A DNA stretch of 64,000 nt from Empedobacter stercoris. GTDB lineage: Bacteria; Bacteroidota; Bacteroidia; Flavobacteriales; Weeksellaceae. The notes under the pieces are model-generated. The model ran no database searches. It was not told the DNA's origin and was given only the letters and a program-made list of their open reading frames with translations. Of the stretch, positions 8,355 through 15,532 are shown one piece after another; the first letter of the stretch is position 1; every line of letters starts with the position of its first letter. The DNA lies in the NCBI RefSeq assembly GCF_025244765.1, contig NZ_CP104209.1:2858501-2922500 (forward strand), read 5' to 3'. The translations under genes and the position numbers were made by a program.

Positions 8355-8512
8355 AATATGATTTATTTTTACTCTTTGTATTCTTTCCCTGTGAAAATAT
8401 CGATGTAGTAATATTGCTGGTTATGATAAAAATATCTTCTGATTGGTAAACATATTGTATTTTACCAATTATACGTTTTTTTCTAATTTGTTTTTTAGAT
8501 AGAATTTGATTA

Positions 8513-8553
8513 CCCCGATGTCGCGGATTTGCAATCCGTGACTTTATCTATAC
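8513..8553 (+). repeat. REP-like hairpin, copy 4
   Basis: Almost identical to copy 1, from the CCCC start through CGGATTTGCAATCCG to TTATCTATAC. It is followed directly by the RAYT 5'-coding remnant, so it marks the end of a second, internally deleted RAYT unit. Confidence 0.85.
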
Positions 8554-9167
8554 AATTCTACTGTTGTTATGGTTATAAAATAGGTTATAAAATAGGCACT
8601 GCTACTATCGGTTACTTTTTGTGCAATAACCTCAAAACTTCCTGTAACAAGTCCGGGTGCCTTAATAGTAGCATTAGAGGAATCTGAATAAGTAGGTTTT
8701 TCTATCTCTCCTGTTTTTAATAGATAAGTTGTAAGACCTATTCCTTCAGATATAATTTTTATGTATTTGCCTTTTATCTCTATCTTTTTTCCATCGGCAA
8801 AGGGTTCATCGCTACTAAAGTTTCCTTTTAGATCATATCTATTTACACTATTTTCTGCTAAAAACTTATTGGTTTGTGCCTTTATATGTTGTGATAACTG
8901 TTGTAATTGCTGTTTGGTTGCCTTATTATCAACTACTTGTATATTATTTCTTATTCCAAATGCTTTTACTTGGATGCGACCATTATCATATGTATATCGG
9001 ATTTTGGTATCTATTTTCGTATCTGTCCAATCTCCGCTATCAATTTGATTGTTAGTTAAAGCTTTTTTTACTTCAACTATCTTTCCGCTTTCCTTTGCAA
9101 AAATTTTCAGCTTATTACCAATCCATTTTTCTAATTCTGCACTTTGGTTTCCGCTTTGCTCTTCGCT
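8544..9167 (-). pseudogene. Polymorphic-toxin core fragment fused to RAYT remnant
   Basis: An uninterrupted 207-codon frame with no methionine, running from the IS3 remnant to a TAA at 8544-8546. It carries GDWTDTKIDTKIRYTYDNG, AFGIRNNIQVVDN and APGLVTGSFEVIAQKV, then the RAYT-derived tail. Sequences like APG-VTGSFEVIAQKV occur in the pre-toxin region of large Bacteroidetes effector proteins, from memory of the family and not from a search. Lacking a start and both natural ends, it cannot be a working gene. The 5' break is at the IS3 orfB piece (about 9168), the 3' break at about 8614. It is probably the upstream part of the toxin whose tip remains at 7581-7892. Confidence 0.65.
8546..8616 (-). 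pseudogene. Internally deleted second RAYT copy
   Basis: The segment encodes TDSSSAYFIT...ITTV, matching residues 8-21 of the RAYT pseudogene at 6997-7551 nearly base for base. From there it jumps straight to the REP-proximal end TTATCTATAC. About 450 bases of RAYT are therefore missing. A 12-base tandem duplication (TATTTTATAACC twice) adds YFIT in frame. The 5' end joins the toxin fragment in frame at about 8613-8616. Confidence 0.75.
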
Positions 9168-9692
9168 TTAAATGACGATAATAAACCTGTCGGTCCACCC
9201 CGAACAATTCATAGGAGAAACTTATGGTTTCTTTTTGTTCCTTTCGTAAAGAGTGGATAGTTCGGGGGGTGAGTTTTTTCGTATATCAATTTGATATTCC
9301 TCTTCGGCAAGGTTAATCATCATGTCAAAAATAATAGCTTTTTTATCCGCTACATAAGCCTGTTTTTCAAGAAAGGTCTTCTGTTTTTGCAAAAGTTTTA
9401 CTTGAGCTTCAAGCTCCATAATCTTTTGTTGTGGTGGCTTTGGCATATTCGATGGGGATTGGTTCTCCTAGTCAAAGGTACCAAATTTTCTGAGCCAACT
9501 TACAACTGTGCTTCGGGCTTGGATGCCATATTTACGACAAGCAACAGTGGTAGAGAGTTCTCCAGACTCGATTTCTTTTACAACGTTCAACTTAAAAGAC
9601 ATACTGTAATCGCGCTGAGTGCGTTTGACATAATTGTTTCTTTCTTCCATAATAACGATTATTTTTTTGAAAATTATCTTAGCAACCTTCAT
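9168..9692 (-). mobile_element. IS3-family insertion sequence remnant
   Basis: Contains orfA (interrupted) and the first ~25-30 codons of orfB (TISFSYELFGVDRQVYYR, about 9240-9168, in the shifted frame expected for programmed frameshifting after GAACAAAAAGAAACC). OrfB then stops at the junction with the toxin fragment, so the whole DDE integrase domain is absent. The outer end lies near 9660-9692, next to the stop of the secreted-protein gene at 9679; I could not see clear terminal repeats or a target duplication. Confidence 0.7.
9222..9650 (-). pseudogene. IS3 orfA with in-frame amber codon
   Basis: From ATG 9650 (MEERNNYVKRTQRDYS) the frame gives a helix-turn-helix (FKLNVVKEIESGELSTTVAC, then RKYGIQARSTVVSWLRKFG), then TAG at 9470-9468. 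It continues in the same frame as ENQSPSNMPKPPQQKIMEL and a leucine-zipper-like coiled coil (ELEAQVKLLQKQKTFLEKQ). The TAG replaces what is probably TGG (Trp), a single-base change. Together with the missing orfB this element is dead. Confidence 0.75.
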
Positions 9693-10194
9693 TGTACATT
9701 ACATCAAAAGAAACAACTTTATCATTCACTAAATAGAATTGTAAAATTGAGGCATTATCATAATCTTCTATATTAAAATAACGAAAAGCCTTTGTTCTTT
9801 TTTCTGTTTTTTCATCGTATCCATCAAAAATTTCGATGTTTAGGTTTTTATATTTGGAAAGTAATTCATCCAAAGTAGAACCAATCTTTATTCCTGATAA
9901 GGTTTTTAAGCTTGAATCAGATGATTTAATCATATAAATTGTCAAATTATCAGCTCTATTGCTTTCACCGTTTTGAGTTAAACCAACTTTGTACGTTATC
10001 CCTTTAGAGACAATTGTTAAATCACCATCAGGATAACCATATTCATTTAATTTTAGCTTAAATTTTTGTCCAGTTAATTTCTCTAATTCAGACAATTTCA
10101 TTCCAAGTTTAATATCATTGATTCTCGTTGTCGAAACTTGTGCTTGTGTAGTAATTCCAACTATTAAAGCAAGTATAAAAAGTATATTTTTCAT
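9679..10194 (-). CDS. Small exported protein of unknown function
   Basis: 171 residues with a clear signal peptide (KNILFILALIVGITTQAQ) and no sorting domain, so periplasmic or released. The mature part contains two similar segments, RINDIKLGMKLSELEKLTG and SGIKIGSTLDELLSKYKN. This IKxGxxxxEL repeat resembles small periplasmic proteins of the BamE/SmpA-like or 'lipoprotein with GxxxxEV' type, though I cannot assign a family. Its last codons (YNEGC) lie at the border of the IS3 remnant, so the true C-terminus may have been a few residues different. It is followed by no terminator of its own. Confidence 0.6.
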   Translation of the reverse strand: MKNILFILALIVGITTQAQVSTTRINDIKLGMKLSELEKLTGQKFKLKLNEYGYPDGDLTIVSKGITYKVGLTQNGESNRADNLTIYMIKSSDSSLKTLSGIKIGSTLDELLSKYKNLNIEIFDGYDEKTEKRTKAFRYFNIEDYDNASILQFYLVNDKVVSFDVMYNEGC

Positions 10195-10306
10195 TGTTTT
10201 TAAATTTAAGTTTGATTAACTTTTATTCGTATGAAAATAAGCTTGATAATTTCTCTCGTTTACCTTATTTAAATTTACTTTTTTTTTAAATCTTTTTGTT
10301 AAAAAA

Positions 10307-10340
10307 AATACTCCAAGAAGCCTATAGCTTTTGGAGTATT
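10307..10340 (-). terminator. Terminator after small T9SS protein
   Basis: Ten-base stem AATACTCCAA/TTGGAGTATT, loop of 14 bases, T-run on the minus strand; 30 bases beyond the stop of the gene at 10372. Confidence 0.75.
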
Positions 10341-10371
10341 ATATTTGATGATTTTTTCTTAATTGATTGAA

Positions 10372-10695
10372 TTAGTTTTTAATTAAAGATTGTGTTTCTG
10401 TTGAACCATCTTGATTAAAAACACGAACAATGTATTTCCCTTTTTTCAAACCTTGTACATTAAAGTTTGTTTTTTGGCTACCATCTAATTTTTTACTCAT
10501 CACTTCATTTCCAATGATTGAATAAATAGACACTGAGCTTGCCTTTGACGGATGATCAAATTTTATTGTTACAGTAGAAATAGCAGGATTAGGATAAATG
10601 CTAATCGAGCTTTTATCTTGATCAAGTTTAGACTGCGCAGTTGCTGTTCCTAAAGTGAATAATAAAATTGATATAAATAGTATAAAGTGTTTCAT
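10372..10695 (-). CDS. Small secreted protein that is nearly all T9SS type A sorting domain
   Basis: 107 residues: a signal peptide (FILFISILLFTLGTATAQ), about ten linker residues and then a full type A sorting domain. The domain is marked by ISIYPNPAISTVTIKF, SVSIYSIIGNEVMSKKL, FNVQGLKKGKYIVRVF and a basic end, QSLIKN. There is no cargo domain. Either it is a stand-alone surface peptide or the remnant of a larger protein; the intact signal peptide and own terminator favour a functioning small gene. It is monocistronic, between tsf and an unrelated secreted protein. Confidence 0.8.
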   Translation of the reverse strand: MKHFILFISILLFTLGTATAQSKLDQDKSSISIYPNPAISTVTIKFDHPSKASSVSIYSIIGNEVMSKKLDGSQKTNFNVQGLKKGKYIVRVFNQDGSTETQSLIKN

Positions 10696-10768
10696 ATGCT
10701 TGTAATCCTAACAAATATAAAAATAAATTATTATAAAACAAACATTTCAAAACTTATACCAAATAAAA

Positions 10769-10796
10769 AAAGTGATGCTAAATTTAGCATCACTTT
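10769..10796 (-). terminator. Terminator of the rplM-rpsI-rpsB-tsf cluster
   Basis: Fourteen-base perfect palindromic stem AAAGTGATGCTAAA/TTTAGCATCACTTT followed by T-rich sequence on the minus strand, about 30 bases past the tsf stop. Confidence 0.85.
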
Positions 10797-10825
10797 AAGA
10801 GATATAATAAAAAATTATAAATTTA

Positions 10826-11650
10826 TTATAAGCTGTAACGGATGTATCCTGTTACTTTTAATTCTGGGTTAACCGCTTTAACAACATCTTTAACAGAAGT
10901 TTTTCCGTCTTTGATTGATGGTTGGTGAACTAAAGTATTCTCTTTGAAGAATTTTTGTAATTTACCTTGAGCAATATTTTCAATCATGTTTTCTGGTTTA
11001 CCTTCAGCAATCAAAGTTTCTTTAGCGATAGCTAATTCAGTATCGATTACAGATTGAGCAACTTGTGTTTCATCTAAAGCAACTGGGTTCATTGCTGCAA
11101 CTTGCATAGCAACGTCACGTGCAACGTCAGAAGCTCCATCTACGTTAGCAGATAAAGAAACTACAGCACCAATTTTGTTACCAGCGTGGATGTAAGAATT
11201 AACGATAGCACCTTCGATTGCTTGGAAAGTACCGATTTCGATTTTCTCTCCAATAACACCTGTTTGCTCAGTTAATTTTTCAGCAACTGTAATTCCAGCG
11301 TATGGTAAAGCTAATAATTCTTCTTTAGAGTTAACTGTTAAAGCTAAATCAGCGATTTCGTTAGCCATAGCAACGAAAGCATCATTTTTAGCAACGAAGT
11401 CAGTCTCACAGTTTAATGCGATAACAATACCTTTAGTTTGGTCAGCGTTAATTTTAGCAATAACTGCACCTTCTGAAGAATCGCGGTCAGCTCTTTTAGC
11501 AGCTACTTTTTGTCCTTGTTTACGTAAAACTTCTACAGCTTTATCAAAATCTCCACCAGCTTCTTCTAAAGCTTTTTTAGAGTCCATCATTCCCGCACCA
11601 GTTGCGTTTCTTAATTTACTTACCTCTGCGGCTGTTGCTTTGTAGCTCAT
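10826..11650 (-). CDS. tsf: Translation elongation factor Ts
   Basis: 274 residues from the ATG at 11650; a longer reading from 11707 adds 19 unconserved residues. EF-Ts is the guanine nucleotide exchange factor that regenerates EF-Tu-GTP. The N-terminal UBA-like domain is clear (ATAAEVSKLRNATGAGMMD, SKKALEEAGGDFDKAVEVLR). The signature VIALNCETDFVAKNDAF in the core is the EF-Tu contact region. Subdomains N and C and the C-terminal module (ENTLVHQPSIKDGKTSV) are complete. It follows rpsB with a 115-base gap that holds a strong stem-loop, and ends at a terminator, so it is the last gene of the ribosomal-protein cluster. Confidence 0.97.
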   Translation of the reverse strand: MSYKATAAEVSKLRNATGAGMMDSKKALEEAGGDFDKAVEVLRKQGQKVAAKRADRDSSEGAVIAKINADQTKGIVIALNCETDFVAKNDAFVAMANEIADLALTVNSKEELLALPYAGITVAEKLTEQTGVIGEKIEIGTFQAIEGAIVNSYIHAGNKIGAVVSLSANVDGASDVARDVAMQVAAMNPVALDETQVAQSVIDTELAIAKETLIAEGKPENMIENIAQGKLQKFFKENTLVHQPSIKDGKTSVKDVVKAVNPELKVTGYIRYSL

Positions 11651-11691
11651 AGTAATATTTTTATTTTGTTTTCTTAATATTTTAAATAAAA

Positions 11692-11726
11692 GTAGCTCAT
11701 ACACCACAAAGTGGTATAGGAGCTAC
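11692..11726 (-). promoter_or_regulatory. Intergenic stem-loop between rpsB and tsf
   Basis: Stem GTAGCTC/GAGCTAC (11692-11698 with 11720-11726) topped by an inner stem around ACCAC-TTT-GTGGT. On the minus strand it is followed by TTTTATTT, so it resembles a weak terminator or attenuator that would lower tsf relative to rpsB. It could equally be an RNA-processing site. Confidence 0.5.
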
Positions 11727-11765
11727 AAGGTATATTATATCGATGAAATGATCATCAAGTTAATG

Positions 11766-12512
11766 TTAAGCTTCTTTAGTTTCAGCTCCTTCTTCTTTAC
11801 CTTCTTTTGCTTTTTCTTTTTCTGCTTTACGTGTTGATAAACCAGCTTTGATAGAATCAGCTACTGTAGTTAAGATGATATCGATAGATTTAGAAGCATC
11901 ATCATTTGCAGGGATTGGGAAATCTACTTGACGAGGGTCAGTATTTGTATCAACCATTGCAAAGATTGGAATACCTAATTTTTGAGCTTCAGCGATTGCG
12001 ATGTGCTCACGTACGATATCTACAACAAAAACTGCAGATGGTAAACGTGTCATATCAGCAATAGAACCTAAGTTCTTTTCTAAAGATGCTCTTTGACGAT
12101 CAACTTGTAATCTTTCTTTTTTAGATAGTGTTTCAAACGTACCGTCTTTTTTCATACGATCGATTGAATTCATTTTTTTAACTGCTTTACGGATAGTAAC
12201 AAAGTTAGTTAACATCCCACCAGGCCAACGTTCTGTAATATAAGGCATGTTGATTTCTTCAGCATGCTTAGCTACAACATCTTTTGCTTGTTTTTTAGTT
12301 GCAACAAAAAGAACTTTACGTCCAGATGCTGCAATTTTTCCTAACGCTTCAGATGCTTCATCTAATTTCACTGCAGTTTTGTGAAGGTCGATGATGTGGA
12401 TTCCGTTTTTCTCCATAAAAATATAAGGAGCCATAGCCGGATTCCATTTTCTTGTTAAGTGACCAAAGTGCACACCAGCACCTAATAAGTCCTTTACATT
12501 TACTTTTGCCAT
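11766..12512 (-). CDS. rpsB: 30S ribosomal protein S2
   Basis: 248 residues, full length. The N-terminus [20 protein letters not shown] and signature [20 protein letters not shown] are the S2 hallmarks. [12 protein letters not shown] and [20 protein letters not shown] are also conserved. The C-terminal tail is a Lys/Glu-rich extension ([21 protein letters not shown]), common in Bacteroidetes. It binds 16S rRNA at the head-platform junction and is assembled late, with bS1. A structured leader occupies the 124-base gap upstream, so its translation may be autoregulated. Confidence 0.97.
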   Translation of the reverse strand: MAKVNVKDLLGAGVHFGHLTRKWNPAMAPYIFMEKNGIHIIDLHKTAVKLDEASEALGKIAASGRKVLFVATKKQAKDVVAKHAEEINMPYITERWPGGMLTNFVTIRKAVKKMNSIDRMKKDGTFETLSKKERLQVDRQRASLEKNLGSIADMTRLPSAVFVVDIVREHIAIAEAQKLGIPIFAMVDTNTDPRQVDFPIPANDDASKSIDIILTTVADSIKAGLSTRKAEKEKAKEGKEEGAETKEA

Positions 12513-12532
12513 TTTCTTTTTTTTAGTTTACG

Positions 12533-12609
12533 TTCCGTTATCTCAACAAGCAACAAATAAGTGGTCGAAAATTTCTCGCCTTATTTGTTTAGATGCTAAA
12601 CCAACGGAA
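12533..12609 (-). promoter_or_regulatory. Candidate structured leader of rpsB (three-way junction)
   Basis: On the minus-strand RNA three helices nest. P1 is TTCCGTT/AACGGAA (12609-12603 with 12539-12533). P3 is TTTAG-CAT-CTAAA (12600-12588). P2 is CAAATAAG/CTTATTTG (12587-12580 with 12561-12554), with an internal CGA...TCG. P2 and P3 abut with no spacer. P1 closes 20 bases before the rpsB ATG, so it could control ribosome access. Autoregulatory leaders of S2 operons are known in other bacteria; identity here is inference. Confidence 0.5.
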
Positions 12610-12636
12610 AATGGATTTTTTAATGAATTGAATAAA

Positions 12637-13023
12637 TTAACGTTTAGAGAATTGGAATTTCTTACGCGCTTTCTTTTGACCGAATTTTTTACGTTCAACC
12701 ATACGTGGGTCACGTGTTAATAACCCTTCTGGTTTTAATTGTAAACGAAAATCTGCGTCAATTTCACATAAAGCTCTAGAGATTGCTAAACGAATTGATT
12801 CAGCTTGACCAGTGATTCCACCACCAAAAACTTTGATATCTACATTGTATTTATCAGTTGTACCAGTGATTAAAAATGGTTGCTCTACTTTGTATTGTAA
12901 TACTGCTGTAGGGAAGTAGTTTGCTAACTCGCGTCCGTTAATGAAGATCTCTCCATTTCCTTCTTGTAAATATACACGAGCAACAGATGTTTTTCTACGT
13001 CCGATTTTATGAACTATTGCCAT
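12637..13023 (-). CDS. rpsI: 30S ribosomal protein S9
   Basis: 128 residues, complete. The start MAIVHKIGRRKTSVARVYLQ, the central GGGITGQAESIRLAISRAL and the C-terminal tail RKKFGQKKARKKFQFSKR are diagnostic. The last Arg reaches the P-site tRNA anticodon stem in S9. It starts nine bases after the rplM stop, the standard rplM-rpsI pairing, and the two share the promoter at 13538-13567. Confidence 0.98.
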   Translation of the reverse strand: MAIVHKIGRRKTSVARVYLQEGNGEIFINGRELANYFPTAVLQYKVEQPFLITGTTDKYNVDIKVFGGGITGQAESIRLAISRALCEIDADFRLQLKPEGLLTRDPRMVERKKFGQKKARKKFQFSKR

Positions 13024-13032
13024 TGAATTAGA

Positions 13033-13488
13033 TTATAAATATTCGTTAATATCGATTTGTTTTGGTTGTTGAGCTTCGTGATTGTGCTCTGTACCAACAA
13101 ATACATGTAAATTAGTCAATAATTTACTACCTAATTTGTTTTTAGGTAACATACCTTTTACTGACTTTTCGATTAAGCGTACAGGATCTTTTGCAAATAC
13201 TTCTTTTGCAGTTAAAGATCTTTGTCCACCTGGGTAACCTGTGTGACGGATGTATAATTTCTCATCCCATTTGTTACCTGTTAATTGAATTTTGTCAGCG
13301 TTTAAAACAATAACATAATCTCCACAATCTGCATGAGGAGTGAAGTTTGTTTTGTGCTTACCTCTGATAAGCTTCGCAACACCTGACGCTAAACGACCTA
13401 ATGATAAGTCAGTAGCGTCCACAACTACCCATTCCTTTTGAGCAGTTTCTTTGTTGGCTGATGAAGTTTTGTAACTTAACGTGTCCAC
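13033..13488 (-). CDS. rplM: 50S ribosomal protein L13
   Basis: 151 residues from a GTG at 13488 (VDTLSYKTSSANKETAQKEW). The frame extends to 13548, but those 20 codons (MYICTPIGLS...) run into the promoter's -7 box and are not L13-like, so GTG is preferred. Conserved parts include VVVDATDLSLGRLASGVAKL, RGKHKTNFTPHADCGDYVIV, HTGYPGG and the signature SVKGMLPKNKLG. L13 is one of the first proteins to bind 23S rRNA. It is the first gene of rplM-rpsI-rpsB-tsf. Confidence 0.96.
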   Translation of the reverse strand: MDTLSYKTSSANKETAQKEWVVVDATDLSLGRLASGVAKLIRGKHKTNFTPHADCGDYVIVLNADKIQLTGNKWDEKLYIRHTGYPGGQRSLTAKEVFAKDPVRLIEKSVKGMLPKNKLGSKLLTNLHVFVGTEHNHEAQQPKQIDINEYL

Positions 13489-13537
13489 TATCTTGATTTT
13501 TAATATTTTATAAATTACCGACAATCCGATCGGGGTG

Positions 13538-13567
13538 CAAATGTACAAAATGATTCTGTTTTCCCAA
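13538..13567 (-). promoter_or_regulatory. Promoter of rplM operon
   Basis: On the minus strand the Bacteroidetes -7 box TACATTTG (13545-13538) is preceded by a -33 TTG (13567-13565) at a 19-base spacing. The predicted RNA start leaves a 5' leader of roughly 40 bases before the GTG of rplM. Confidence 0.75.
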
Positions 13568-13780
13568 ATAAAAATCAGGATTTATTCATCACTTTGATTG
13601 ATTTGTACCATTAAGACGGTTGTCAAAACGTTTGCAAAATTACGTTAATTAATTGGATTTTCAATATTTTTTATTTTAAATGATACAATAATTTTGCAAT
13701 TAATCCATTTTTTTTATAAAGTAAATGCTTGAATTACTGAAAATTATTTATAAATTTAATTCAATTAACAATAATATGTA

Positions 13781-14491
13781 ATGAAAAGAATAGCCATATT
13801 TATTTTTCTCTTTGTTGCTTTTCATGTAAAGGCACAGAAAGCAGAAATTTTAGAATATAATTGGGTTTTAGAGAAAGTAGTTCTTAACAATGAAGAATAC
13901 TTATTACCTACAGATTCTTTTAAAACAGGAGAGACTTCTTTTTCTAAATCTGAATTTAATAGTAAAATTTGTAATACGTATGTTTCTCAGATTAGTTTTA
14001 AAGACGAAGATACGATTCTTTTTAATGAAGGTTCTGTAACTTTGATTCAATGTAATCCTATTACGGAAAATCACTATAATAAGTTTGAAAATCATTATTT
14101 TTTTGGATTTTTTAGCGAAAACTTTAATTCCAATACCGTTTCATATACTTATCAAATTTACGAGAACAATAATGGTTATAAATTAACAATTATAAATTCT
14201 AAAGGTGATAAAGCGATTTATTTTTCTGAGAAATTGAATATAAAGGAGATGAAAGCAAATACAGTGACGGTGTCGCCTAATCCTGTTAAGCGTTTTTTTT
14301 ATGTAAAGAATGCAACAGCTTATAAAAAATTATCAATTGAAATTTATGATATGCAAGGAAGGTTAGTGAAACAAGAAAATTTAAATAGTAAAAAGGAAGT
14401 TGATGTTTCTGATTTATTAAAAGGAAATTATGTGGTAAATATTAAAGATGTTGACAACATTATTTCACAAACTAAGATTATTAAGAATTAA
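13781..14491 (+). CDS. Secreted protein with T9SS type A sorting domain
   Basis: 236 residues. It has a signal peptide (RIAIFIFLFVAFHVKAQ), a central region of ~135 residues with no family I recognise (ILEYNWVLEKVVLNNEEYLL; one Cys pair, C64/C93 region) and a C-terminal type A sorting domain: VTVSPNPVKRFFYVKN, LSIEIYDMQGRLVKQENL, VDVSDLLKGNYVVNI and the basic end TKIIKN. It is expected on the cell surface or in the medium. It is a single gene with its own terminator. Short secreted proteins of this layout are common in Flavobacteriia and mostly lack known functions. Confidence 0.8.
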   Translation: MKRIAIFIFLFVAFHVKAQKAEILEYNWVLEKVVLNNEEYLLPTDSFKTGETSFSKSEFNSKICNTYVSQISFKDEDTILFNEGSVTLIQCNPITENHYNKFENHYFFGFFSENFNSNTVSYTYQIYENNNGYKLTIINSKGDKAIYFSEKLNIKEMKANTVTVSPNPVKRFFYVKNATAYKKLSIEIYDMQGRLVKQENLNSKKEVDVSDLLKGNYVVNIKDVDNIISQTKIIKN

Positions 14492-14495
14492 ATAA

Positions 14496-14528
14496 AAACG
14501 TCCAAAACAAATTCGTTTTAGACGTTTT
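14496..14528 (+). terminator. Terminator after T9SS protein gene
   Basis: Stem AAAACGTC/GACGTTTT with a second nested pairing AAAAC/GTTTT inside, four bases after the stop codon. It converges with the FAH-family gene, which it may also serve. Confidence 0.75.
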
Positions 14529-14549
14529 ATATGATTAGTTTAAATCGTT

Positions 14550-15410
14550 TTAATCTCTCGAAAAAGGTAAAATACTTTGTGTTGTAGAGCCTAAACCATC
14601 TATCCCATATTCGATGACATCACCTGGTTTTAACCAGATTTGTGGTGTTTTTCCCATTCCAGATCCTGCAGGAGATCCAGTAGAAATAATATCTCCAGGC
14701 ATAAATGACATAAATTGAGATAAGTAAGAAATTAATTTGGGAATGCGGTAAATAAAATCGCTTGTATTTCCATCTTGCATGATTTCACCATTCAATTTTA
14801 ACCAAACACGTAAATTATTTACATCTTCAATCTCATCTTTAGTCGCAATAAAAGGTCCAACTGGCGCAAATGTATCACATCCTTTTCCTTTGTCCCAAGT
14901 TCCACCACGTTCGGTTTGGAAAGCGCGTTCAGAAATATCGTTGATCAAAGCATAGCCATAAACATAATCCATAGCTTCTTCTTCTGAAACATTGTTAGCT
15001 TTTTTACCAATAATTAGACATAATTCCGTTTCCCAGTCCATTTTAGTAGAGCCATTAGGTTGCATAATTCCGTCTTCTGGTCCGTTAAAAGATTGATTTG
15101 CTTTGATAAACATAATCGGTTCTGCTTGTTGTTGCAAACCAGTTTCTTTCACGTGATCTTCAAAATTAAGTCCAACACAAACAATTTTACCAGGACGAGT
15201 CAAAGGAGTACCAATGCGAACATCGTCTTCAACAAGTGGTAAGCTATTAATGTTAAGCTCGATATATTTTTCTAACGTTTTTTGTTTATCTATATTTCCA
15301 AAAAAGTCTTCATCATAGATAATTCCAGATGCTGAAACATCAAACTTTTTATCATCGATGATAATACCTGATTTTTCTTGACCTTTTGGTCCAAATCTAA
15401 AAATTTTCAT
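14550..15410 (-). CDS. Fumarylacetoacetate hydrolase family protein
   Basis: 286 residues. The C-terminal FAH fold (from ~72) shows KIVCVGLNFEDHVKETG, EPIMFIKANQSFNGPED and MDWETELCLIIGKKANNV, which carry the Glu metal ligands. DISERAFQTERGGTWDKGKG and PGDIISTGSPAGSGMGKTP are also present. This subfamily includes ureidoglycolate-lyase-like and 2-keto-acid hydratase/acylpyruvase enzymes acting on 2-oxo-dicarbonyl compounds with Mg2+. The exact substrate cannot be read from sequence. It is cytosolic. It lies downstream of the acyl-CoA dehydrogenase but behind that gene's terminator, with a -7 box of its own, so it is probably a separate unit. Confidence 0.85.
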   Translation of the reverse strand: MKIFRFGPKGQEKSGIIIDDKKFDVSASGIIYDEDFFGNIDKQKTLEKYIELNINSLPLVEDDVRIGTPLTRPGKIVCVGLNFEDHVKETGLQQQAEPIMFIKANQSFNGPEDGIMQPNGSTKMDWETELCLIIGKKANNVSEEEAMDYVYGYALINDISERAFQTERGGTWDKGKGCDTFAPVGPFIATKDEIEDVNNLRVWLKLNGEIMQDGNTSDFIYRIPKLISYLSQFMSFMPGDIISTGSPAGSGMGKTPQIWLKPGDVIEYGIDGLGSTTQSILPFSRD

Positions 15411-15433
15411 TATTGTTACTATTTTTTCCGCTG

Positions 15434-15441
15434 CAAAGATA
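15434..15441 (-). promoter_or_regulatory. -7 box upstream of FAH-family gene
   Basis: TATCTTTG on the minus strand fits TAnnTTTG, 24 bases before the ATG. No clear TTG at the -33 position, so moderate support only. Confidence 0.5.
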
Positions 15442-15474
15442 CAACGATTAGATTTTGCTCGATTAAATTAAAAA

Positions 15475-15501
15475 AAGACATCTGTCAGTAACAGATGTCT
15501 T
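15475..15501 (-). terminator. Terminator after acyl-CoA dehydrogenase
   Basis: Eleven-base stem AAGACATCTGT/ACAGATGTCTT followed by TTTTTT on the minus strand, between the stop at 15533 and the FAH-family promoter. Confidence 0.85.
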
Positions 15502-15532
15502 GTATGGATAAAAGTACGTCTATTTGTCTAAA

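Noticed and set aside
8355-8512. Short frame encoding NQQYYYIDIFTGKEYKE upstream of the 7911-8354 ORF
   Set aside because: About 30 codons with no start, possibly another toxin-locus scrap, but too short to assign.
9291-9776. 161-codon plus-strand ORF
   Set aside because: Antisense shadow of the IS3 orfA remnant; hydrophobic and aromatic composition is typical of reverse-strand reading.
11651-11707. 19-codon upstream extension of tsf
   Set aside because: Runs into the rpsB-tsf stem-loop region; MSYKATAAEVSKL at 11650 is the conserved start.
13489-13548. 20-codon upstream extension of rplM
   Set aside because: It would begin inside the promoter -7 box, and the added residues are not L13-like; the GTG at 13488 fits the family.
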